A stretch of 64,000 nt of DNA from an uncultured Muribaculaceae bacterium (GTDB taxonomy: Bacteria; Bacteroidota; Bacteroidia; Bacteroidales; Muribaculaceae), in the NCBI GenBank assembly GCA_910585285.1, contig CAJUDL010000017.1, forward strand, positions 1 to 64,000. Direction: 5' to 3'. Below are positions 33,172 to 42,400 of the stretch, piece by piece. The position numbers and the translations under genes were made by a program. Below the pieces are notes generated by a model, which searched no databases, had not been told where the DNA came from, and saw only the letters and a list, made by a program, of their open reading frames with translations. The number at the start of each line of letters is the position of its first letter. Within the stretch, counting starts at the first letter, position 1.

Positions 33172-35484
33172 ATGACAAGGGCTTCATTACGGTTTATAGT
33201 TTTAGGTTGTTTATTGTTGATTGGCGCCGGCACATTGCGGGCATCAATATATGAGACTATGCAACGAGGAAGACAATTGTCTGCTTGCGGAAGATATCAG
33301 GATGCTTTAGCTTCTTTTGACAGTGTCATTACATCGCCCAAGACAAGATCTTCTTTACTTTTCGAGGCTCTCGATTCAAGGGCTCGATGTCACAAACAGC
33401 TGGCTAATTATTCTTTATCATTAGATGATTATAACAGAGCTTTATCCTTCACTGCTTCAAAAACCAATCTCTCGATAGTATCACTAAACAAGACAGATCT
33501 TCTTCTGCAAATCGGTAGATATGCCGATGCGGAAAATATTCTTGACAACCTTGAGGATCTGAACCCTTCGATCAGGAATCGAAGATTATCAAATCTCGCA
33601 TCCGTTTACGTGCGTACAGGACGATATGACAGAGCGGAAGAACTTTACAAAACCCTTATTGAAGAAGACTCAATCGGAAATTCAGTTACGTTTCAGAATC
33701 TTGGTTTCCTTTACATGGTGCAAGGAAACTGGGATCATGCCGTAAAAACACTTAAAAGAGCCTATTTATCATTTCCAAATGACACCCCGGATAAATTCAT
33801 AGCTTTATCTAATCTTGCTTTGACAGAAGCTTTTTCTGCATTCCGAACTGACGCGACAATACATATTGAGGAAGCTATAAAGAACCTCATAAGATTATTG
33901 GGACCAAACCATCCGGATGTAATAACGGCAATGAGAAAACAAGGAGAAATATACCTTGCCTTAAATGATAAATCAATAGCATTTCAAGCGTTCAAGGAGT
34001 ATTTCGAACACAACTGCAAAAATATCATATCTACCTTCGGAAGCATGACTACACAGGGAAGGCTTGATTTCTGGAAAAAAGAACGTCCTCTCCTATCTCT
34101 TTGTTTCGGCTTAGAGTCTACCAATCCAGAGTTTCTGTTTGATGTAGCGTTATTTCGAAGAAGTATTGCTTTGCTTGGAAACGGACGGAATTACAAGCAT
34201 CTGTTATCAGTGAAAGGTAAGGATATCCAACAAAAACTTAAAACCGGATGCGCGGCAGTAGATTTTGTTGTGTATCCGAAACGCAATGATTCCGGAAAAC
34301 TGATTGATTACATGGGTGCTGTTGTTGCAACAAAATCTAAAATAGATTTTGTAACCATTGGCAAAATATCCGACATTGAGAATCATAAAGTTAATGGCAT
34401 ACGCCTTAAGACTGCCATTTCATCAGGCAAACAGAATCACATCAACGCTATTTATACAGATTCCCTATTAACCGAATTAATCTGGAGTCGGGTGCTCGAT
34501 AAAATTAATAATGAGAGACACGTATATTTTGTTCCTGACGGTATTCTGAACCTTTTGGCAGCTGAGTATCTTCCTGGTCTACCGACGAATATATCTTTTC
34601 ACCGGTTAACAAGTCTCGTTAATTTAACACAAAGAAATTCAAAAGTCAACAACGGGAAATTTCTCCTTGCAGGTGGACTTGATTATAATAACCTTGATAA
34701 CGAAATTTCAAAATCATCTATCCCTAACCATCAGGCGGTGGAGTTTTTAAAAGAAAATATAAACAATGTGTCTTTCTCAACGCTCCAAGGGATGAAGGAA
34801 GAAGTTGAAGAAATCTATCGCGAATATCCGGATGCTACAATTACTTCTACCCTTTCGGAAGAAAGCTTTAAAAACAGAATAAAAGAGTTTAACAGACTTC
34901 ACATATCCTCACATGGCTATACGCTTCACATAGACGAACCTGAACAAGCATATATGCTTTCAGATTCCATTATGGCAGACAGGTCGCTATTGGCGTCAGG
35001 ACTTGTATTAACCGGAGCAAATATTGCATACAATCATAAGGATCGTGAAGACGGTTTACTATCGGCTCGTGAATTATGTGATATGGATATGTCGAATGTT
35101 GACTTTATAGTATTATCTGCTTGCCAGACTGCTGATGGGAAAATTAGCGATGAAGGACCGGCAGGGCTTGTAAGAGGTCTAAAGAAAGCCGGTGCGAATA
35201 CTATAGTTGCCACACTTTGGGAAGTTGACGATTCTGCGGCGAAAATGTTTATGACAAAGTTCTATCAATTGCGCAAAAAAGGTATCGGCATATCACAGGC
35301 ATTTAATAAGAGTCGCGAGTTTTTAATAAATTATAGCGTTGAAGAGCCTGAGATGATAGCAGAATACGATCCTGCTATCCAGGCGACACGTATAATTGAA
35401 ACAGGCGAGATAGAAACGTCATATCCGATGGCTGCACCTTCTATGTGGGCTCCATTTATATTAATAGATAATATTGAGTATTAA
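33172..35484 (+). CDS. Exported TPR-CHAT domain caspase-like protease
   Basis: A 770-residue protein. Signal or anchor segment at about 8-24; TPR-like helical repeats at about 28-280 (GRYQDALASFDS, GRYDRAEELYKTL, GNWDHAVKTLKRA); a linker; then a CHAT peptidase domain at about 420-770. The dyad is present: His581 in HISSHGY and Cys651 in LSACQTA. Further CHAT features are GPAGLVRGLKKAGANTIVATLWEVDD and the C-terminal MWAPFILI. CHAT proteases are caspase/separase relatives, usually cytoplasmic; here the leader suggests envelope location. It is flanked by exported hypothetical proteins in one transcription unit. Substrate unknown. Confidence 0.9.
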   Translation: MTRASLRFIVLGCLLLIGAGTLRASIYETMQRGRQLSACGRYQDALASFDSVITSPKTRSSLLFEALDSRARCHKQLANYSLSLDDYNRALSFTASKTNLSIVSLNKTDLLLQIGRYADAENILDNLEDLNPSIRNRRLSNLASVYVRTGRYDRAEELYKTLIEEDSIGNSVTFQNLGFLYMVQGNWDHAVKTLKRAYLSFPNDTPDKFIALSNLALTEAFSAFRTDATIHIEEAIKNLIRLLGPNHPDVITAMRKQGEIYLALNDKSIAFQAFKEYFEHNCKNIISTFGSMTTQGRLDFWKKERPLLSLCFGLESTNPEFLFDVALFRRSIALLGNGRNYKHLLSVKGKDIQQKLKTGCAAVDFVVYPKRNDSGKLIDYMGAVVATKSKIDFVTIGKISDIENHKVNGIRLKTAISSGKQNHINAIYTDSLLTELIWSRVLDKINNERHVYFVPDGILNLLAAEYLPGLPTNISFHRLTSLVNLTQRNSKVNNGKFLLAGGLDYNNLDNEISKSSIPNHQAVEFLKENINNVSFSTLQGMKEEVEEIYREYPDATITSTLSEESFKNRIKEFNRLHISSHGYTLHIDEPEQAYMLSDSIMADRSLLASGLVLTGANIAYNHKDREDGLLSARELCDMDMSNVDFIVLSACQTADGKISDEGPAGLVRGLKKAGANTIVATLWEVDDSAAKMFMTKFYQLRKKGIGISQAFNKSREFLINYSVEEPEMIAEYDPAIQATRIIETGEIETSYPMAAPSMWAPFILIDNIEY

Positions 35485-35519
35485 AACAGATTTAATCACA
35501 ACGATATACATTTATAATT

Positions 35520-36935
35520 ATGAATAGATTACTATCATTATTTCTTTTGGTTTTAACGCTTCCGGCATTCGGACAATCCAAATCTCTGCAGAACCTCCCT
35601 GCAAATCAAGAGTTTAAGGTGCTTGTGTATGAAAACTCGGATTCTACACTGCTCACTTTTGGTAAAAACGTTAACAACAGAAGCATTCTCGGAGATTCAT
35701 GGAAAGCAATAAAGGGAGCCTATCGCTCAACAGCGATGGGAACAATATCATCCGTTTCAGCCGACCTGCTCTCAACAGGGATAGGACTTGTTGTCGAAGC
35801 ACTCCGTGACAAGAAAGGTGATTGGATGCAACAGGTATCTAAAGATTGCAAATACACTAAAAAGTTGCCGATGCAACAACAGATCACAGATTTCTATGCC
35901 ACAACATCCAACCGGGGAGCCATGGATCTCGACAGTATTGTTTTCGATGGTTTCGGGTGTCAGCAATTCCTTAATTTTACAAATCCCGCTACCGGTAAAC
36001 CTGAGAAATTTCTTGTATTTGATCTGAAATGCACTCTTCGCAAAGATGATCAAGGTAAAGACCGGATGCTTCATCACAGCAAGTTTGAAGTTGAAGTGGA
36101 TCATCTGTTCTTCAACCCATATCTCTGTAACCTACCCAACGATTCGCTCAGTACGCAAAATGTTGAACTGCGCACTCCATTTTCATTTGCCTCGCGCAAA
36201 AACCTTAAATTTAACGTGAATGCAAAGATTACATCCTCCTGGATGAATGAAGCTATTCAGGTTGTAAATGACCAGCTTCTTGGCGAATTCAATATCAATG
36301 CAACCATACCCGATTCTCTCGCTCTTGAAAACGGAGACTGGAATCACGGATATTTTGTATATATACGTCCAACAAAAGCTAATATCAGACAATATAATCT
36401 CGATGCAAATCAGATCGAGACGATGAATAACAGATCCAAATATGTATCGGTCAAAGGGGAATCATTCCTTGTGCCACGCAGTTTCATCGGTTATGACGAT
36501 TCTAAGAAAATGAGAAGGATCTGGGGTACGGGACAATATAAAGTCGACATGACGATAAGTGAGAGTTGTGACATAAACTATGAATATTATCTTGAACCTA
36601 CTGACAATATAGCTTCTGTACCTTCAAGTGGTCGTCCGAATTTCAAAGGCAGGAAATGGAATCGCTATTGGACAGAAGAATGGAATCGTATTAAGCGCAG
36701 AAGAGGTAACCGTAACGTGTTTGAGTCAATATGGACAGACTTAAAGATGACTTATGGTAACAACAGGTGGGTATATACTGTTCTCGATCCCGTTGCGACC
36801 GTAATATTGACTCAAGAAAACAATGCTCTGACAAAATGGACAGACAATTGGATGAAACTTGGGAGTGCCACTTCAGCCGGAAATGCGGCTTCCAAACCAT
36901 CTCAGGGGCAACAACAGGCACCACGAGGTAAATAA
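35520..36935 (+). CDS. Hypothetical exported protein downstream of the CHAT protease
   Basis: A 471-residue protein with a signal peptide (1-18, LPAFG) and no family I recognise. The body is mixed alpha/beta with a large conserved-looking middle (about 130-330, rich in aromatic residues and Asn) and a basic patch WNRIKRRRGNRNVFESIWTDLK near 390-415. The final 25 residues are low-complexity Ser/Ala/Gln. It follows the CHAT gene by 35 bp, so it is probably co-expressed. It could be a binding partner or target of the protease; this is inference from position only. Confidence 0.75.
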   Translation: MNRLLSLFLLVLTLPAFGQSKSLQNLPANQEFKVLVYENSDSTLLTFGKNVNNRSILGDSWKAIKGAYRSTAMGTISSVSADLLSTGIGLVVEALRDKKGDWMQQVSKDCKYTKKLPMQQQITDFYATTSNRGAMDLDSIVFDGFGCQQFLNFTNPATGKPEKFLVFDLKCTLRKDDQGKDRMLHHSKFEVEVDHLFFNPYLCNLPNDSLSTQNVELRTPFSFASRKNLKFNVNAKITSSWMNEAIQVVNDQLLGEFNINATIPDSLALENGDWNHGYFVYIRPTKANIRQYNLDANQIETMNNRSKYVSVKGESFLVPRSFIGYDDSKKMRRIWGTGQYKVDMTISESCDINYEYYLEPTDNIASVPSSGRPNFKGRKWNRYWTEEWNRIKRRRGNRNVFESIWTDLKMTYGNNRWVYTVLDPVATVILTQENNALTKWTDNWMKLGSATSAGNAASKPSQGQQQAPRGK

Positions 36936-37020
36936 CAGCTTTTTGAGGGTGTATCGCGATTATATTAAACTTTTCTGCTTAAAAGATGTCTTATAGATAT
37001 AACCTCTAAATTTCAAGGCT

Positions 37021-37512
37021 ATGAGACGTATAATCACATCACTCATCCTCTCTCTGTTTATCCTGTCAGGAACCGGTGTCGCTTTCGCAGATAAGCATAA
37101 ACATCACGATAGAGATCGTTATGAGTATAGTCACGATCGTCGTCATTCATATAAGCATTATAAGTATGATGACGATGATGATTATTACAAGCACATGAAG
37201 AAAGCGCGCAAGGCTGAGAAAAAATATTGGAAAGAGCGTCGTAAGATGGAGCATAGATATTATAGAGACTATGACCATCAACTCCGCAAAATGGTTGCGT
37301 ATGCAGCAAGAGGTGGTAGAGACGTGCGCGTCTGGAGAATTAGCGATGACACTTACCTTGTGAAGTATTATAGAGGGGGGCGCTATTACACGCAGCGTCT
37401 TTATCCTTATTCCGGAAGATACGGATCAAGAGGTATTGTCAATGTTAATTGGAATCCACTGTCTTCCTGGACACTGCTACCTTCAATTAATATAAGCATC
37501 CCTTTTGATTGA
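37021..37512 (+). CDS. Hypothetical exported His/Tyr/Lys-rich protein
   Basis: A 163-residue protein with a signal peptide (1-23, GVAFA). Residues 24-90 are almost only His, Asp, Tyr, Lys and Arg (KHKHHDRDRYEYSHDRR, then a run of five Asp), suggesting metal or polyanion binding. Residues 95-163 are more ordered (DVRVWRISDDTYLVKYYRGGRYYTQRLY). No family recognised. It lies 85 bp after the CHAT locus; a separate promoter is possible but none is clear. Its 3' end overlaps the convergent 97-residue frame by 30 bp. Confidence 0.75.
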   Translation: MRRIITSLILSLFILSGTGVAFADKHKHHDRDRYEYSHDRRHSYKHYKYDDDDDYYKHMKKARKAEKKYWKERRKMEHRYYRDYDHQLRKMVAYAARGGRDVRVWRISDDTYLVKYYRGGRYYTQRLYPYSGRYGSRGIVNVNWNPLSSWTLLPSINISIPFD

Positions 37513-37776
37513 TGAGGCGAGTCGCCAGCCGGTTTCATTCTCCGAAAGCCATAACTCGTGGTCTACAAATAGAACCCCCGGCATTTCTGATATGTATGGG
37601 GTTAGATTAAATTTAAAAATGGATATATCGAATTGATTTTGAAGACCGAATCTGATTTTAATATAATCTTCATCTGAAATAAATATTGTCAAGACCGGAA
37701 GGTTGAATGTTGATACGTTCCCTTTCCGGTCTTTTTTATAAAGAGTCTTCGTAAGCAAACTGACGCATTTCATCAT
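37483..37776 (-). CDS. Possible hypothetical protein downstream of the DUF4296 lipoprotein
   Basis: A 97-codon frame starting in an ATGA overlap with the DUF4296 stop, the usual sign of coupled translation. The product (TIFISDEDYIKIRFGL... EMPGVLFVDHELWL) looks protein-like but matches nothing I know. Against it: its middle overlaps a plus-strand hairpin terminator, and its 3' end overlaps the His-rich protein by 30 bp. It may be genuine or a chance frame. Confidence 0.4.
   Translation of the reverse strand: MMKCVSLLTKTLYKKDRKGNVSTFNLPVLTIFISDEDYIKIRFGLQNQFDISIFKFNLTPYISEMPGVLFVDHELWLSENETGWRLASSIKRDAYIN
37691..37737 (+). terminator. Intrinsic terminator for the plus-strand CHAT/His-rich unit
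   Basis: AAGACCGGAA (37691-37700) pairs exactly with TTCCGGTCTT (37724-37733), followed by T-rich TTTTA. The loop is 23 nt. The T-run is on the plus strand, about 180 bp after the His-rich gene, so it would end that transcript. It lies within the possible 97-codon minus-strand frame. Confidence 0.65.
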
Positions 37777-38753
37777 TTTTTCAAAGGAACAAGTTCTTTT
37801 GCGGGAACCGCTTTCAATTCCTCCTGAGGTAAGATCTTAAGAGTCCTATTATTATTAACATTCGAATTTCTCAGAAGTCTCTTCCTTTTATCAGCTGGTT
37901 TGACAGAAATTTGATTTCCTTCCGTGTCTTCAAGAATGGCAGCTATTTTTGAATCCTCTTCAATTGTATCTTTTTTCTCTGATACTTTCACCCGTTTGTG
38001 AAAACCGGAATATTTACGTTGTGAATGGATTCTATAATACTCCGTGCTGTCAAGCGGTAGTTGTTGAAGTGCAATACTATCAATCCATATTGGTAATGAA
38101 TGGTCTTCCTTGGTTCTGATATATCCGAACACTCTTTTAACATTATATGCAGTATCGGTTTGAAGAGTGAGATCGATTTTTGAATTTCCATTCTGTGTCT
38201 GATACGTATAGCTTGACATGCCATTGTCATAATCCACCCCAAGCAGCACATTTCCTGAGGACAAACCTTTCAGACGCATCTTCCATGTTATTCTTTCCCC
38301 TTTCGGAATATCATTAAGTGGCAGTGAAAATGCAAGTCCATTAGACGGAGCATTCTCAGATATCAGAATATGGCGTGAATATGGCCAAAGGTCTGTTGAA
38401 ACCAGATTCTTTTCAGTCTCGCCAATTGCTCTGTTTTGACGCTTTGCCAATTCTGCATCAACTTTCCCAAAAAGATTCAAATAGTCATCAATATTTCTTC
38501 CATACCACGTCATTGTGGAATCAAAGTCAGCCTTGGATAAACCATGCTTATCTAAAGCCCACTGCACGGCACTGTCTCTTATACTGTCATTATAATAGCC
38601 CGAATTATGTTGCTGCATATATACTTCCGCTATCTGCATGTCGGCAATAAGTCCGACCATCTCATCGTCAGACAAAACGCCCCTGGGTCTTTTATTGCAT
38701 CCTGCTCCTAAGAGCAAGGTCAAAACAATCAATATGAAAGTATATTTTTTCAA
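37773..38753 (-). CDS. DUF4296 family lipoprotein
   Basis: A 326-residue lipoprotein with a clean lipobox, LLGAGC (Cys19). The N-terminal part (SDDEMVGLIADMQIAEVYMQQ, about 28-115) is the helical DUF4296 domain, found beside lspA in many Bacteroidales. The middle (about 125-235) is beta-rich and the tail is basic and rich in Lys/Asn. Function is unknown; the domain's habit of sitting next to lipoprotein signal peptidase suggests a role in the envelope. It starts 2 bp after the lspA stop. Confidence 0.85.
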   Translation of the reverse strand: MKKYTFILIVLTLLLGAGCNKRPRGVLSDDEMVGLIADMQIAEVYMQQHNSGYYNDSIRDSAVQWALDKHGLSKADFDSTMTWYGRNIDDYLNLFGKVDAELAKRQNRAIGETEKNLVSTDLWPYSRHILISENAPSNGLAFSLPLNDIPKGERITWKMRLKGLSSGNVLLGVDYDNGMSSYTYQTQNGNSKIDLTLQTDTAYNVKRVFGYIRTKEDHSLPIWIDSIALQQLPLDSTEYYRIHSQRKYSGFHKRVKVSEKKDTIEEDSKIAAILEDTEGNQISVKPADKRKRLLRNSNVNNNRTLKILPQEELKAVPAKELVPLKK

Positions 38754-38755
38754 AT

Positions 38756-39460
38756 CTATTTCAATTTTGAAGTTTTTTCAGACTTGTCATCATTTCCTAT
38801 TGCCTTGAATGCTATCGCTGCATCTTTAGAATAGAAAAGAATAAGCAAAGCCACACCTATGCATATCGATGAGTCCGCAATATTGAATATGAACGCGAAA
38901 AACTCAAAATAATTTCCCCCAACAACGGGAACCCATTCAGGCCAATAGAAATTAAAGAAAGGAAAATACAGCATATCAACTACCCTTCCCTCAAACCATC
39001 CGGCATATCCGCCATCTGGCGGGAAAATAGTTGCAATTTCAGGTGGCATAGGATTGTTGAAAATTTTGCCATAAAATACGCAATCGAATATGTTTCCTGC
39101 TGCACCTGCGGCAATCAAAGCCACAGCCACAATAAAACCTTTCCGTATTTCTTTTATATCCTTGATTTTTATTATAAACCATATGAAGAGAACCACAGCA
39201 ATGATTCTGCCGAACGTGAGAACAAGTTTGTTCCACAATTCCAGCCCGAAAGCCATTCCGTTGTTCTCAATAAACTTGATATGAAACCATTTTAATATCT
39301 CAAGATCCTCCCCGAGATAGAAATTGGTCTTTATCCATATCTTTAATGCCTGATCAGCTATTATTACTGTCAAGGCAATTATAAGCGCAAGCCATCCGGC
39401 GGAAATGACGGATGACTTGCTATTGTGATTTTGCACCAAGGTGCTGTTTTCGTCTATCAT
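38756..39460 (-). CDS. lspA: Lipoprotein signal peptidase II
   Basis: A 234-residue aspartic signal peptidase with four membrane segments, longer than the ~165-residue E. coli enzyme because of an insert between helices (about 130-185), usual in Bacteroidetes. Catalytic aspartates are Asp162 (GRVVDMLYF) and Asp196 (FNIADSSICIG); AGNIFD and IENNGMAFG are family motifs. It trims prolipoproteins in the inner membrane. It overlaps ileS as ATGA. I recall a DksA/TraR-like gene often between ileS and lspA in this phylum; none is present here. Confidence 0.94.
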   Translation of the reverse strand: MIDENSTLVQNHNSKSSVISAGWLALIIALTVIIADQALKIWIKTNFYLGEDLEILKWFHIKFIENNGMAFGLELWNKLVLTFGRIIAVVLFIWFIIKIKDIKEIRKGFIVAVALIAAGAAGNIFDCVFYGKIFNNPMPPEIATIFPPDGGYAGWFEGRVVDMLYFPFFNFYWPEWVPVVGGNYFEFFAFIFNIADSSICIGVALLILFYSKDAAIAFKAIGNDDKSEKTSKLK

Positions 39461-42400
39461 TTTTTCGTAACTTTCGCCAGAATCTTTTCCCCGTCAATAT
39501 CGAGTTCGACAACATTGTCACCCGACAATTCATCTGTGGAAATGATTTCATCTGCAAGAACTTGCGCTGCTATATAATCCTTGAAGGCATCAAGAGCGGA
39601 AACAACCGAAGGTGTCTCAGAAAGTTCCACTGCAACTTTATCAGTAATCTCAAAATAAGACGATTTACGGATATTTTGAATACGGTTGATAAGCTCTCTT
39701 GCCATACCCTCATTCTTCAATGCGTCTGTCAAAGTCACATCAAGAGCCACTGTTACATTTCCCTCATTGGTTACAAGCCATCCGGGGATATCCTCGGGGA
39801 TAATTTCAACATCTTCGAGGGTAACAACAGGCTGATCGGGTAAAGGCTCGAATGTGAAGTAACCATTTTTTTCGAATTCGGCAATATCTTTCTGGCTCAT
39901 TTCTGTTATTGCTTTGCCAAGAGCCTTCATGATTTTACCATATTTCGGACCAAGTTTCTTGAAGTCTGCTTTTACTCTCTTCACAAGACCACTCTCTTCA
40001 TTCTCAACTATCTTAAGATCTTTAACATTGACTTCATCAAGAACAATACCTTTAATCTTTTCGATAGCTTCGCGCTGGGCTGCGTCAACTACAGGGATCA
40101 AAAGAGTCTGAAGTGGCTGACGAACCTTCAGGTTGACCTTGCGGCGGAGTGCAAGCACATTTGAAGTGATCACCTGCGCAAGACTCATTCTCTCCTCAAG
40201 ATCTTTATCAATAGCATCTTTATCTACTACCGGAAAATCCGATAGATGAACGGATGCATAGCCTTCACCTTCTGTTGCAGGAGCCATCAGGTCGGCATAC
40301 AAACGATCAGCATAGAAAGGAGCGTATGGAGCCATAAGCTGTGCAACAGTTTTCAAACAAGTATACAGTGTCTGATATGCCGAAAGCTTGTCTGTGTCCA
40401 TTTCACCTGCCCAAAAACGCTTGCGATTGAGACGCACATACCAGTTCGAGAGATTATCGTTCACGAAAGTGTCGATTGCACGGGCAGCTTTCGTAGGCTC
40501 ATAATCATCAAGAGCAGCCTCAACTTCGGCAACAAGGCTGTTGAGAAGAGAAAGAATCCACCTGTCGATTTCAGGACGCTCCGATAACTTCACCTGAGGT
40601 TCGGTTCCAGTGAAACCATCTACATTGGCATACAATGCGAAGAACTTGTATGTGTTGTATAAAGTTGAGAAAAGTTTTCTACTTACTTCTGCAACCCCTT
40701 CTTCATCATATTTCAGATTATCCCAAGGCTGAGAATTGGAAATCATATACCAACGCACGGGATCACTACCGAATTTTTCGATATTGCCGAATGGATCTAT
40801 GGCATTACCAAGACGTTTCGACATCTTGTTTCCATTCTTATCGAGCACAAGCCCATTGGAGATAACGGCTTTGTATGCTACGGAATCAAAGACCATCCCG
40901 GCAATCGCATGCAACGTGAAGAACCAACCGCGAGTCTGGTCCACACCCTCTGCAATAAAGTCAGCTGGATAAACTTCATGAGAATCCAAGAGTTCCTTAT
41001 TCTCGAAAGGATAATGAATCTGTGCATACGGCATTGCACCGGAATCAAACCAGACATCGATAAGGTCCGTTTCACGTTTCATCGGTTTTCCACTTTCCGA
41101 AACGAGAACAATATCATCTACATACGGACGGTGAATGTCAATCTTATCGTAGTTCTCGCCGGTATATTCACCAGGTTTGAAACCTTTTGCTGTGAATGGA
41201 TTTTCACTCATGATTCCTGCTGCCACAGATTTATCGATAAGTTCACAAAGTTCTTCATATGAACCTATGCAAATCTCCTCTTTGCCATCTTCGGTTCTCC
41301 AGATAGGAAGAGGTGTTCCCCAATAACGTGAGCGTGAAAGATTCCAGTCCTGAACATTCTCAAGCCATTTTCCAAAACGTCCCGTACCGGTAGATGCCGG
41401 TTTCCACTTGATTGTATCATTAAGCTCTAAAAGTCTTTCACGAGCCTGTGGTGTCCGGATAAACCAGCTGTCAAGTGGATAATATATGATGGGTTTGTCT
41501 GTGCGCCAGCAATGAGGATAGTTGTGAACATGCTTTTCTGTCTTAAACACATCACCAGCCTGTTTCATCTCCATACAGAGGCGGACATTTAAATCTTCCT
41601 CCTTATTGGCTGCAACATCATCGTATTTGCCGTTTTGAGTGAAACGCGGATCATATGCATTCTTTACATATTCGCCGGCATGTTTCTTATATTCCTCAAT
41701 ATTTACGCATTTCTCCACAAATTCCGGAGCGAGATCGTCAATGAGATAGAATTTTCCCTGTAGATCTACCATCGGACGTGTCTCACCCTTTCGATTGATC
41801 ATGAACAAAGAAGGAATATTGGCTGCCTTCGCCACTTTAGCATCATCCGCACCAAAAGTAGGCGCAATATGCACAATTCCTGTTCCGTCATCAGTTGTGA
41901 CATAATCTCCCGGTATAACTCGGAAGGCAGCAGCTTCCATTTCCACAAACTTATCGTTGCCGACAGAGAATACGTTATCAGGATTCGCTGCTGCAAATTC
42001 AGTAACGTATTGAGCACTGTATTCTCCAAGTTTCTCAACAGGCTTAACCCATGGCATAAGCTGCTCATAATGCATCCCGACAAGATCCTCTCCCGTGAAA
42101 CGTCCTACAATCTGATAAGGCACAATCTTATCGCCCGGCTTATAATCTTCCAAAGGAAGCTTATCGGCATCTTTCTTAAAATATGCCCCAACGAGCTCTG
42201 AAGCTAAAACGACTGTAATCTTTTCACCATTATAAGGATTATACGTGCGCACTGCAACATATTCAAACTTAGGTCCGACACAAAGTGCCGTATTTGATGG
42301 AAGAGTCCAGGGAGTTGTTGTCCATGCAAGGAAACAAGGACGTCCCCACCCTGTCATTTCCGGTTTTGGATCCTTTATTGTAAACAGAGCTGTGGCTGTA

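Noticed and set aside
33172..35484. TPR-CHAT protein as part of an RNA-guided caspase (Craspase) system
   Set aside because: No Cas effector, CRISPR array or crRNA-like repeat lies in the window and the protein has an export leader, unlike the cytoplasmic Craspase protease.
41869..42201. 110-codon plus-strand frame inside ileS
   Set aside because: Antisense to the conserved synthetase; no supporting signals.
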